In this document: piece after piece, positions 20,807 through 28,977 of the stretch
How the letters are laid out: the number at the start of each line of letters is the position of its first letter
How positions within the stretch are numbered: position 1 is the first letter of the stretch
From: Chitinophagales bacterium
GTDB lineage: Bacteria > Bacteroidota > Bacteroidia > Chitinophagales > Chitinophagaceae
Assembly: GCA_020636495.1 (NCBI GenBank)
Contig: JACJXQ010000008.1
Coordinates: 2,356,001-2,420,000, forward strand
Reading direction: 5' to 3'
Length of the DNA: 64,000 nucleotides
Translations under genes and position numbers: made by a program
Notes under the pieces: model-generated
What the model was told of the DNA's origin: nothing
The model's database searches: none
The model's input: only the letters and a program-made list of their open reading frames with translations

Positions 20807-22036
20807 ATGAAATCATTCGACGTTCCCGTACATTATCGTAGTCCTTTAATAACAGCTATCAAGCAAAAGCGTAAGGCTGACGACAAAATGAAAAAAGACT
20901 TCTCACCCACCCACCTTCAGGCTGGCGGCCTGAACATATATCTTGCGCGTCATTTTGGGTTCTGTTATGGAGTGGAAAATGCTATAGAGATAGCCTTCAG
21001 GGCGGTAGCGGAGAACAAGGAAAAACGGGTATTCCTGCTCAGCGAGATGATACATAACCCGGGCGTTAATGCTGACCTGCAAAGCTCAGGTGTGCGGTTC
21101 ATTATGGACACCAAGGGCAATATGCTTATGAGCTGGGACGAACTGACCAGTGATGACATAGTTATTATTCCGGCATTCGGCACTACCATAGAACTGGAAA
21201 ATACACTACGCGAAAAAGGCATTGAACCATCCCGCTACGAAACCACCTGCCCCTTTGTAGAAAAGGTATGGAACCGTGCTGAAAAAATAGGCAACGACGG
21301 TTACACAATAGTTGTTCACGGCAAACCACGCCACGAAGAAACAAGAGCCACCTTCTCGCACAGTAAAGAGAACGCCCCCACAGTTGTGGTAAAAGACATG
21401 GCACAGGCTGAACACCTGGCCAAATTCCTGACAGGAGAACTGCCTGCGGAACAATTCTACACCGATTTCAAATGGCAGCATTCAGAAGGTTTTGACGTAA
21501 CACAACACCTGCAACGTATAGGCGTGGTGAATCAGACCACCATGTTGGCCAGCGAAACACAAGGCATTGCCGACTACCTGAAACAGGTAATGATAGAACA
21601 TTATCAACTCTCTGCCGATAAAATAGCAGAACGTGTGGCAGATACCCGTGATACACTCTGCTATGCTACCAACGACAACCAATCGGCTGTAAAAGGCATG
21701 TTGCAACAGGAAGCAGACCTGGCCATCGTTATAGGCGGTTATAACAGTAGCAATACGTCGCACCTGGTAGAACTGTGCGAAACGGAGCTACCAACATATT
21801 TTATCAAAAATGAAGCCTGCCTGCTGGACGATAAACTTATCTCCCACTTCGACCTGCATACGCACGAAGAACAAACAACGGAAAACTACCTGCCCGAAAA
21901 ACGCCCTTTAAACGTACTCATTACATCCGGTGCTTCCTGCCCCGACGCATTGGTAGAAGGCGTAGTAACCCGCCTTGCAGAACTGACAGGCAACGAAGCA
22001 GAACTAAAAAGCGTTATCAGCAGTTGGGCTGAATAA
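20807..22036 (+). CDS. ispH: 4-hydroxy-3-methylbut-2-enyl diphosphate reductase
   Basis: This iron-sulfur enzyme makes IPP and DMAPP from HMBPP in the last step of the MEP isoprenoid pathway. The three cluster cysteines are visible: C53 (FGFCYGVENA), C148 (TTCPFVEKVW) and C378 (SGASCPDALVEGV). Substrate-site histidines H83 (MIHNPGV) and H171 (VVHGKPRHEET) are also present. At 409 residues it is the long form seen in Bacteroidota, with an insert of charged sequence around 190-235. The ATG at 20807 gives a 28-residue leader before MKKDFSPTHLQ; the Met at 20888 is a possible alternative start. It is followed three bases later by the end of a convergent gene. Confidence 0.95.
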   Translation: MKSFDVPVHYRSPLITAIKQKRKADDKMKKDFSPTHLQAGGLNIYLARHFGFCYGVENAIEIAFRAVAENKEKRVFLLSEMIHNPGVNADLQSSGVRFIMDTKGNMLMSWDELTSDDIVIIPAFGTTIELENTLREKGIEPSRYETTCPFVEKVWNRAEKIGNDGYTIVVHGKPRHEETRATFSHSKENAPTVVVKDMAQAEHLAKFLTGELPAEQFYTDFKWQHSEGFDVTQHLQRIGVVNQTTMLASETQGIADYLKQVMIEHYQLSADKIAERVADTRDTLCYATNDNQSAVKGMLQQEADLAIVIGGYNSSNTSHLVELCETELPTYFIKNEACLLDDKLISHFDLHTHEEQTTENYLPEKRPLNVLITSGASCPDALVEGVVTRLAELTGNEAELKSVISSWAE

Positions 22037-22039
22037 GTA

Positions 22040-24958
22040 TTACTTTTTCACCACCCTGCTTACATAGCTATCATTCACCTTCACTATATACACACCGGCA
22101 GCAAGTCCTTTCAGATCGATCTCAACAGCTCTGGTAGTGGCATTGTGCGATAACAATTTCTGCCCCATTAGGCTGAATACTTCCACCTTAATAATACTCT
22201 CAGGTGCTGTAATGGTCACTACTCCATTAGTTGGATTGGGAGCAATATGAATGTTAGCTGCATCTACATCATCAATACTAAGTGGCCATACATACAAGGT
22301 TGCTGGATCAGAAGTGTCTGAGCAGGGTCCAGATAACACTACACATCTGTATTTATTCATATTCATAGCAATTGTTGCATTGCTTACAATCAGGGTATTG
22401 GTATTTGCGCCGCTATAATTCCCTCCATTATTAATATTCGTAAAACCACTGCCTGCATCTTCCTGCCATTGATGCACCAAACCAGCTCCTGTAACATATA
22501 GTGTAAACAATGAGCTTTGAGAGGCATTTACGGCCACATCAGCAGGTTGTATGCTTATAACAGGAGTTGGCATAATAGTAACAAGATGCCGAGCAGTATC
22601 AGTTCCGCAAGCATTAGACACAACGTATATCACTGTATCTATACCTGCAGTTTCACCTGTCACATTACCCAACGAATCAATATCAAGATTGCCGGTTAAA
22701 GAAAACCAGGAACCATATGGCACACCAGGTTGGAAAGTTGTTGATCCGCCTTCACAAATCGCACCTGAACCTGTTATAGTTCCGGAAACCGGGTTTGCAT
22801 CACAAAACTTACTAAGGAAAACGTCATATATAGCATATTGAGGAAATGGTGGTGTGAATATAACTTTACCACCGTTTAATTGAAACCCATTTCCTTTTGA
22901 TATACCATATACACTTGTTGTTCGTCCTGTAGCGAATATATTACCACGCATATCACATGCGATACAACTTATTTCATCTATACCCGCACCTCCATAATAC
23001 GTACCCCATAAAGGAATACCAGCACTATCAACTTTCATCAAAAAGGCATCAAATTCACCACCAGCAAAATATGTCTGATAAGTTCCACTTGTAGCTATGC
23101 CATTTGTACTTTTTGTACGTCCTCCAATTATTAAGTTCGAATTATTATCAATATTAAGAGCGTATGCAGCATCCCAATCATAACCTCCGAGGTAAGTTGC
23201 CCAAATACGGTTACCTGAACTATCAAACTTTGCAAGAAATGCATCATAAAGCCCACCAATCAAGCTGTTGTGATAGCCATTAGGGCTTGCAATATTATTT
23301 GGACTGAATGCATAACCTGCTAAATACACATTTCCTAATCTGTCGCTGACCACACTGTTATAATAAGAACCATCCTCTCTATATCCGCCATAATATGTTG
23401 CCCACTTCAAGTTACCAGAACTATCAAAACTAGCTAAATATGCATCACGTGAGCCTCCACCAAATGATTCTTGGTGAGCACCAATAGTCGCTAAGCCATA
23501 CCCTCCAAAACTACATCCGCCAATATATAAATCACCTTTATCTGTTACATCAATACTATTAAAACCCTCTGAACCACTTCCCCCAAAGTACGTACCCCAA
23601 ATTCGTTGTCCTGTGCTATCAAACTTTGCCACAAACACACTGCGATATGATGTTTGGTTAGCATTTACGGTAGCTAATCCAGTTGTACTTTGTGTTGACC
23701 CTACAAGATAAATGAACTCCAAACCATCTATACCTATTCCTTCAACAACATCACCAGCACTACCTCCATAATAAGTTCCCCATATTCTCTTACCAGATGT
23801 GTCAAATTTTATCAGAAATCCGTCTTGGCTACCATCAAGTACACTTTGAAAACTATTTGAGGTTGAAATTCCGATGACACTGGTTGATCTGCCTGCAACA
23901 TACAATGCTTTAGAATTCCCTATGGCAACTGATAAGCCAGCATCATTGCCAACATCTCCGTAAAAAGTCCCCCAAATACGATTACCATAACTATCAAACT
24001 TAACGAGAAAAACATCATACCAGCCACCTTGCACAGTTTGGTAAGCACCACTTGTTACTATATTACCTATGCTTGATGTTTCTCCAGTCAAATACACATT
24101 ATTATCTAAGTCGGTTGTAACACCATACCCTTCATCATTATATGCCGTATCCCCATAATAAGTACCCCAATCCAACCCCGGATCTATAACTAATGTACCC
24201 TCATAAGGTGCTACATTATACCTCAGGATATTACCACTTAACACAAACTTGCTTGCAACCGTTGTTCCATCTTCTGAATATGAGACAGGCGCATTTTCCG
24301 TAATAATACCCTGTGGCGTTACAGCCGATAAACTACCATCCTGATTCAAGTTAATTTCAGATGCCCCATTATACTTCAACTGAATGATTGAAGGATCACC
24401 GCCGGGATGAACGATAAAATCATACTTAACTGTATTGTTTCTTTTTGAGTTTACATACAATACCCAATCAATATTCGGGTATATATTCCTATAGATTATT
24501 TTCTCATAAGCATATACGGTAGCACCATCTTTACCCACACCAGGAGTGTAGTAATTCTCATAATAATCCTGCCTTCCTTCTTTTTTCAGTACTGCATCCT
24601 TATTTGCACCAATCAGTTCTACATCCATACGGTACATGAGGTACCTAATACTATCCTGCATATCAGGCCTTTGTTCTGCAAATACACTATCATGCTGTTT
24701 AGGCATCCTATGTATCGATGTATCAGGCATATAAAACTGGTAGTGTATGGCTCCACTACCTACATACACATTTAATCCCGATGTTGCTGACAATTTAAAG
24801 TCTATATCCGGCCTCGCTTTATAATACTGATCTGTCACCTGCCCTTTATTCTCCATAAAGTACAAATGCCTGGCTGAAAAAGCTTCGGTGCTAGTATTGT
24901 CTACGGCAAACGATAGTAAAGGTAATAATGCTGACAACAGCGTGAAGAGTGTGCGCAT
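22040..24958 (-). CDS. Large secreted SBBP-repeat protein with T9SS sorting domain
   Basis: A 972-residue protein starting at the Met at 24958, which opens a signal peptide (MRTLFTLLSALLPLLSFA). After the N-terminal MENKGQVTDQYYKARPD region (DUF7948-like) come seven repeats of about 60-70 residues (about 240-700). Each repeat begins near W[GA]TY[YF]GG and ends in a [YVF]xxG[RSEC][TS] turn, the SBBP (seven-bladed beta-propeller) pattern. Then follow Ig/PKD-like domains (ITGSGAICEGGSTTFQPG, VAVNASQSSLFTLYVTG) and a T9SS type A tail (IHIAPNPTNGVVTIT ... GVYIVKVNDSYVSRVVKK). It is probably displayed on or released from the cell surface. The role is unknown; adhesion is possible. Confidence 0.9.
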   Translation of the reverse strand: MRTLFTLLSALLPLLSFAVDNTSTEAFSARHLYFMENKGQVTDQYYKARPDIDFKLSATSGLNVYVGSGAIHYQFYMPDTSIHRMPKQHDSVFAEQRPDMQDSIRYLMYRMDVELIGANKDAVLKKEGRQDYYENYYTPGVGKDGATVYAYEKIIYRNIYPNIDWVLYVNSKRNNTVKYDFIVHPGGDPSIIQLKYNGASEINLNQDGSLSAVTPQGIITENAPVSYSEDGTTVASKFVLSGNILRYNVAPYEGTLVIDPGLDWGTYYGDTAYNDEGYGVTTDLDNNVYLTGETSSIGNIVTSGAYQTVQGGWYDVFLVKFDSYGNRIWGTFYGDVGNDAGLSVAIGNSKALYVAGRSTSVIGISTSNSFQSVLDGSQDGFLIKFDTSGKRIWGTYYGGSAGDVVEGIGIDGLEFIYLVGSTQSTTGLATVNANQTSYRSVFVAKFDSTGQRIWGTYFGGSGSEGFNSIDVTDKGDLYIGGCSFGGYGLATIGAHQESFGGGSRDAYLASFDSSGNLKWATYYGGYREDGSYYNSVVSDRLGNVYLAGYAFSPNNIASPNGYHNSLIGGLYDAFLAKFDSSGNRIWATYLGGYDWDAAYALNIDNNSNLIIGGRTKSTNGIATSGTYQTYFAGGEFDAFLMKVDSAGIPLWGTYYGGAGIDEISCIACDMRGNIFATGRTTSVYGISKGNGFQLNGGKVIFTPPFPQYAIYDVFLSKFCDANPVSGTITGSGAICEGGSTTFQPGVPYGSWFSLTGNLDIDSLGNVTGETAGIDTVIYVVSNACGTDTARHLVTIMPTPVISIQPADVAVNASQSSLFTLYVTGAGLVHQWQEDAGSGFTNINNGGNYSGANTNTLIVSNATIAMNMNKYRCVVLSGPCSDTSDPATLYVWPLSIDDVDAANIHIAPNPTNGVVTITAPESIIKVEVFSLMGQKLLSHNATTRAVEIDLKGLAAGVYIVKVNDSYVSRVVKK

Positions 24959-25064
24959 ACAGGATAATTGAATATAAATATACCTAATCAGTACAGAATC
25001 ATCAAATGGTAGAATGTTATCAATAACGTTTTTGCATAGCAACAACACCTATGGACATAAAAAA

Positions 25065-25096
25065 TCCGCTCCGGGTCGGGAAGCGGATTAAATAAT
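25065..25096 (-). terminator. Intrinsic terminator after the START-like gene
   Basis: An 8-bp stem (AATCCGCT/AGCGGATT) with an 11-base loop, followed on the minus strand by TTTTTT. It lies about 20 bp beyond the stop of the gene at 25117 and ahead of the divergently placed start of the SBBP gene. Confidence 0.8.
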
Positions 25097-25116
25097 ATAT
25101 CATACAACAGGCTGTA

Positions 25117-25500
25117 TCAACTGCCTATCCTGTGCTTCAGTTCGTGCACCTGGCTATCCCATAGGTTTTCCTGATCTTTTATGTCGATTTTATCGGCAAA
25201 ATCAGTTATCGTAAGGATGGTCTCGTTGGTTACGGGGCTCTGTTCTATCCTGAACTCGAAAAACTCATCAGGCGCGTAATAATCCCAACGGTAGCGTACA
25301 TATTCATTCTCCAGGCTGTCTATCTGGTAGGCTATATCCTGTGCGCCGTTCCACGAAAACTTGAAGGTTTCATCCTTCTGATCCACTTTATCGGCAAACC
25401 ACTCTGACAAACCTACGGGCGTTGACAGAAACTCATACAAAATCGCAGGGGAGCATCTGATCGGGAACTCTAGAGAATACATTATTCTGTTCTTATTCAT
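25117..25500 (-). CDS. START-like domain protein (AHSA1/SRPBCC superfamily)
   Basis: 127 residues forming a single small helix-grip domain: an N-terminal strand YSLEFPIRCSP, a helix ILYEFLSTPVGLSEWFAD, then strands with aromatic residues (YVRYRWDYYAPDEFFEFRIE, ETILTITDFAD) and a C-terminal helix. It resembles the START_2 family of Bacteroidota, whose ligand is unknown. It lies upstream of, and divergent from, rpoD. The Met at residue 7 (25482) is an alternative start, closer to the first strand. A terminator follows directly. Confidence 0.85.
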   Translation of the reverse strand: MNKNRIMYSLEFPIRCSPAILYEFLSTPVGLSEWFADKVDQKDETFKFSWNGAQDIAYQIDSLENEYVRYRWDYYAPDEFFEFRIEQSPVTNETILTITDFADKIDIKDQENLWDSQVHELKHRIGS

Positions 25501-25634
25501 CTGGGACTATCTTATGCTGCAATAATATAAAAATGGTTGAACAATCAAAATTTTTACCAAAGTTTAGTCCTAAATATTTTGTATCGTTATATCTACACAT
25601 GTTATAATGCTTGTTAAGGTATTCTTAATTTTTT

Positions 25635-25665
25635 TTGGGTTGAATTGTCTATAACCTTAGATTTG
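25635..25665 (+). promoter_or_regulatory. Promoter of the primary sigma factor gene
   Basis: TTG at 25635-25637, a 20-bp spacer, and TAGATTTG at 25658-25665 match the Bacteroidota consensus. The leader before the start at 25752 would be about 80 nt and AT-rich. Confidence 0.6.
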
Positions 25666-25751
25666 TCTTAGTAATGACATTTTTTAAGGGATCCATTACA
25701 AGATGATTACACGTTTATATCTAGTTTAAAAATTTATTACTGCCTATGTCT

Positions 25752-26621
25752 ATGCGTCAGCTCAAAATCACGAAATCGATTACGAATCGTGAAAGCCAGT
25801 CCCTGGAGAAGTACCTGCAGGAAATTGGAAAAGTAGATTTGATTACCCCCGAAGAAGAAGTGCAGTTAGCCATCAGGATCAAACAAGGCGATCAAATTGC
25901 ACTGGAGAAACTGACAAAAGCCAACCTGCGTTTCGTAGTGTCTGTGGCTAAACAGTATCAGAACCAGGGCCTCTCCCTCAGCGACCTTATCAACGAAGGT
26001 AACCTTGGCCTGATAAAAGCGGCTCAACGCTTTGACGAAACAAGGGGTTTCAAATTCATCTCTTACGCCGTATGGTGGATACGCCAGTCTATCCTCCAGG
26101 CACTTGCCGAACAATCACGTATCGTGCGCCTGCCTCTGAACAAAGTAGGCCTCTCTAACAAGATCAGCAAAGCATACTCACAGTTAGAACAGGAGTTCGA
26201 GCGCGAACCTTCTACTGAAGAGCTGGCAGAACTGCTGGAGATCGGTACCGAAGAAGTAGAAACTACACTTGGTGTTGCTGCAAGGCACGTATCTGTTGAC
26301 GCTCCTTTTGTGGACAGCGAAGACAATACGCTGCTGGATGTGCTGGAAAACCCCAACTCAGAAGCAGCCGACTCAGAACTGTCTCATTACGACTCGTTAC
26401 GTTGCGAAATAGAACGTTCGCTGGGTACGCTTACAGAGCGCCAGAGGGATGTGATCAAACTGTACTTTGGTATAGGTGTTGAGCACCCCATGAGCCTGGA
26501 AGATATCGGTGAGAAATTCTCACTGACCCGTGAGCGTGTGCGCCAGATCAAGGATAAAGCTATAACCAAGCTGCGCACTACTACACGCTGCCAACTGCTT
26601 AAATCTTACTTAGGCAACTAA
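25752..26621 (+). CDS. rpoD: Primary RNA polymerase sigma factor
   Basis: 289 residues from MRQLKITKSITNRESQSLEKYLQEIGKVD; the Met two codons earlier is less likely because Bacteroidota RpoD starts at MRQLKI. Regions: 1.2 (SLEKYLQEIGKVDLITPEEE), 2.1-2.4 (about 55-125, with LRFVVSVAKQYQNQGLSLSDLINEGNLGLIKA and FKFISYAVWWIRQSI), 3 (about 130-200) and 4.1-4.2 (TERQRDVIKLYFG, then LTRERVRQIKDKAITKLR). It lacks the long region 1.1 of proteobacterial sigma-70, as usual in this phylum. It should recognise the TTG/TAnnTTTG promoters listed here. A terminator follows. Confidence 0.95.
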   Translation: MRQLKITKSITNRESQSLEKYLQEIGKVDLITPEEEVQLAIRIKQGDQIALEKLTKANLRFVVSVAKQYQNQGLSLSDLINEGNLGLIKAAQRFDETRGFKFISYAVWWIRQSILQALAEQSRIVRLPLNKVGLSNKISKAYSQLEQEFEREPSTEELAELLEIGTEEVETTLGVAARHVSVDAPFVDSEDNTLLDVLENPNSEAADSELSHYDSLRCEIERSLGTLTERQRDVIKLYFGIGVEHPMSLEDIGEKFSLTRERVRQIKDKAITKLRTTTRCQLLKSYLGN

Positions 26622-26650
26622 ACATTTATTATTTCAAAGAACTATAGTAA

Positions 26651-26680
26651 GGCGCCGGTTTCCGGTGCCTTATTTTTTTA
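26651..26680 (+). terminator. Intrinsic terminator after rpoD
   Basis: A 10-bp stem, AAGGCGCCGG pairing with CCGGTGCCTT (one G-T pair), with a two-base loop, then ATTTTTTT. It lies between the rpoD stop and the stop of the convergent TrmH gene and may act in both directions. Confidence 0.85.
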
Positions 26681-27280
26681 CTGTTGTTTGTGGCGGCTCC
26701 TGCTCCACTTTTCTTTCAGCACCTGCCTGTCCGGTTCCGGGAGGCGGGGCGTTTCATCGTCATAATAGCCTTTTACGGCCCGCTGACGCCTTGCTTCATA
26801 CAAAGTAACCGCACAGGCTACCGATATGTTCAGGGAGCGTATCATGCCCACCTGTGGTATGATAAACCTGCCGTCGCAGTGCTCCAGCATCTCTTCTGTA
26901 ACGCCGAAATGCTCGTTGCCGAATACCAGCGCCGCAGACTCCGTCAGGTCCATATCGTATATAGACTGTGAGCCCTCGCCGAGGTAACCTGCATACAGCT
27001 TATCGTAGCGGCTTTTTACCACTTCTATACAGTCCTCCAGCGTGTCGAACTGGTGGAGGGTGAGCCACTTGGCGGCCGATGAAGAGCTGGCATTGCCGTG
27101 CTTTTTGTGTGCCCTGAATTTTGTGTTGACCACGTACACATCCTGTACGCCCACCGCATCGCAGGTGCGCATGACGGCGAATATATTGTGGGGGTCTTCT
27201 ATGTTCTCCATCACTATGGCCAGATCCGGCTGACGGTTGTTGAGTACTCTTGTTATATTGGCTAAACGTTCGGGTGTCAT
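26678..27280 (-). CDS. TrmH-family tRNA/rRNA 2'-O-methyltransferase (SPOUT)
   Basis: 200 residues from MTPERLANITRVL; the frame stays open to 27358, but family members start here. SpoU motifs are motif 1 ENIEDPHNIFAVMRTCDAVG (about 26-44), motif 2 LVFGNEHFGV (about 119-128) and motif 3 IPQVGMIRSLNISVACAVTLYEA (about 142-163). These form the knotted SAM site. Length and the start match TrmH, which methylates G18 of tRNA, better than RlmB, which has an extra N-terminal domain. The C-terminus is basic. It lies downstream of hsdS on the same strand, separated by two repeat units. Confidence 0.85.
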   Translation of the reverse strand: MTPERLANITRVLNNRQPDLAIVMENIEDPHNIFAVMRTCDAVGVQDVYVVNTKFRAHKKHGNASSSSAAKWLTLHQFDTLEDCIEVVKSRYDKLYAGYLGEGSQSIYDMDLTESAALVFGNEHFGVTEEMLEHCDGRFIIPQVGMIRSLNISVACAVTLYEARRQRAVKGYYDDETPRLPEPDRQVLKEKWSRSRHKQQ

Positions 27281-27390
27281 GGGGCTAAAATACTGCTTAA
27301 TGCGAAAACCTCGTAACGAGGAGGTCATGTGGCAGGGGCCGGCAATGCTATTCAGCATACGTTGCGTCGCACTCTTGTACGTTCTGTCCT

Positions 27391-27449
27391 AAATTCACCC
27401 TTCGTAGGGGGTGTCGCCCGCGGCGACAGGAGATGTCCACTCGCGCCAC
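27391..27449 (-). repeat. R-family hairpin repeat, short unit (hsdS-trmH junction)
   Basis: A diverged short unit: a CACCCTTCGTAGGGGG hairpin, GTCGCC-cgc-GGCGAC, then AGGAGATGTCCACTCGCGCC. It has the same layout as the unit at 30426-30483 and is likewise followed directly by a long unit. Confidence 0.75.
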
Positions 27450-27545
27450 AATTCCCCCTATGAAGGGGGACATAGGGGGATGTACACTCGCGAAGAACAT
27501 CCTCCACCCCTCATCCTTCGGGGCAACTCCTTCAAAGGAGGAATT
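27450..27545 (-). repeat. R-family hairpin repeat, long unit (hsdS-trmH junction)
   Basis: A 96-bp unit that begins CAATTCCCCC and ends CTCCTTCAAAGGAGGAATT, very similar to the copies at 30484 and 31008. It holds three stem-loops: CCCCCTATGAAGGGGG, ACCCC-tcatcctt-CGGGG, and CTCCTTCAAAGGAG. It separates the hsdS stop (27562) from the trmH start. Confidence 0.85.
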
Positions 27546-27561
27546 ACTGAAGGTCTGCAGA

Positions 27562-28977
27562 TCATTTCTTCTTTTTATACACCACCTCTCCCTCTGCAGC
27601 AACAGCAGCCACAATTCCCCCTTCGAAGGGGGTGCCGCCTTTGGCGGCGGGGGATGTACGCACACCACCCTCAAAGGCTTCTCTTAATACCGCCTGCAGT
27701 AGCTGCTCTGCATCTGTTTTGCTTTGCTGCACCTGTGCCTCCAGTTCATCGCATAGCTGCATCAGTTGCTCTACTTTGGCGACTATACGTTGTTGTTCTT
27801 TGAGAGGGGGAAGCGGGATAATAAATTTGGCTATATTTCCCATGCTAAGGTTAGGTCTTGCATTGTCAACCTGTTTGTCAAACATATAACCTTTACAAAT
27901 CTCACTATTAAAAAAGTGAAGTAGAAATCCTTTGTCAACATTTGTGGTTTCTATTCTTATTAAACAAACCGCCTGGTTAATATTTGCAATTTCATGATTC
28001 ATATACATGGCAGTACGACCAATTGACCCACCAACGATATTCATTAAATAGTCGCCATATTTCAAAATCGACCGAGGTTCGATATCATTAAAACGTTCTT
28101 CAACAAACTTTTCCTTGGAATAATCAATGTAATAGCTATTTACATTTTCACTCGTAATAAACAATAAGCCATTCTGAACATAATTTATTCCCTGCCATTT
28201 TGGTGATGAACCTTTAGTAATAAGAGTCGTCAATTCTCCTAACCTACACCACACCCACCCCTCAGGCAAATCATAGGGTATTTCATCATCGGCAATGGGT
28301 GGTAACGGTTTGGGCTTTTTTATTTTCTTTTCTTTGATGAGTTGTTCTTTTTCTGCTTGGATTCTTTTCAGCAATTCGATAGCGGGCTCATCATTGGGGT
28401 TTTGTGGCACCAGCTTGCCTTGTACCGCCTCCTGCAATATGGTTTGGCGTAGTAGCTGTATATTGGTGAGTTGGGAGTCTATTTCAGATGTAAAACCTGA
28501 TTTTTCGAAAAAATCGATTTTTGCTACAATTCTCTTTTGTTCTGCGATAGTTAAGTCGGGGAAGTGTAATTCTTCAAAAACCTGCTTAGGTGTCAAATAT
28601 TTCCTATTGGTTGTTCCTGTTGACTTGCTATTAATAGATTCATAATACCATTTGATTGAAAAAATTAGCTGTAGCAGAGGCGGATAAACAAGTTTAGTGT
28701 CTATCTGAGCAAGACACATATTAGTTGAAGCTAATGCACCTTTATGTTGTAATTGCGTAATACCAAATGCACCATTTTTAGTATCAACTTTGCACCACAT
28801 AAGCTGGTTTGGTGAGATAACCTGATATTTCTTCATAGTTAACTCTGAACCCAATACCTGTCGCCTATTGACGATACCTCTACCATAGTTTTGAACACCT
28901 GCAATGATGTATGAAGAAGCATCATCAATATCGACATAATTGTCTTTCTGAATTTTCAAAAAGTCTCTAAACCTCAT
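27562..28977 (-). CDS. hsdS: Type I restriction enzyme specificity subunit HsdS
   Basis: 471 residues with two target-recognition domains. The first lies at about 1-145 and ends in LTIAEQKRIVAKIDF; a conserved helix follows to about 235. The second TRD starts at DLPEGWVWCRLGELTTL (about 245) and closes with PLPPLKEQQRIVAKVEQLMQL (about 400). HsdS sets the DNA sequence recognised by the complex. Its start overlaps the hsdM stop by four bases (ATGA), so they are translationally coupled. The last ~35 residues, after LREAFEGG, are unusual: about 18 come from an in-frame copy of the R repeat (27612-27666). The TRD region is AT-richer than its surroundings, as usual for exchanged TRDs. Confidence 0.93.
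   Translation of the reverse strand: MRFRDFLKIQKDNYVDIDDASSYIIAGVQNYGRGIVNRRQVLGSELTMKKYQVISPNQLMWCKVDTKNGAFGITQLQHKGALASTNMCLAQIDTKLVYPPLLQLIFSIKWYYESINSKSTGTTNRKYLTPKQVFEELHFPDLTIAEQKRIVAKIDFFEKSGFTSEIDSQLTNIQLLRQTILQEAVQGKLVPQNPNDEPAIELLKRIQAEKEQLIKEKKIKKPKPLPPIADDEIPYDLPEGWVWCRLGELTTLITKGSSPKWQGINYVQNGLLFITSENVNSYYIDYSKEKFVEERFNDIEPRSILKYGDYLMNIVGGSIGRTAMYMNHEIANINQAVCLIRIETTNVDKGFLLHFFNSEICKGYMFDKQVDNARPNLSMGNIAKFIIPLPPLKEQQRIVAKVEQLMQLCDELEAQVQQSKTDAEQLLQAVLREAFEGGVRTSPAAKGGTPFEGGIVAAVAAEGEVVYKKKK
27612..27666 (-). repeat. R-family short unit inside the 3' end of hsdS
   Basis: It contains the perfect CCCCCTTCGAAGGGGG palindrome and a GCCGCC-ttt-GGCGGC hairpin. Compared with GTCGCC/GGCGAC in other copies, one base pair has changed on both strands. 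It is translated in frame as ...RTSPAAKGGTPFEGGI within HsdS. Confidence 0.85.
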
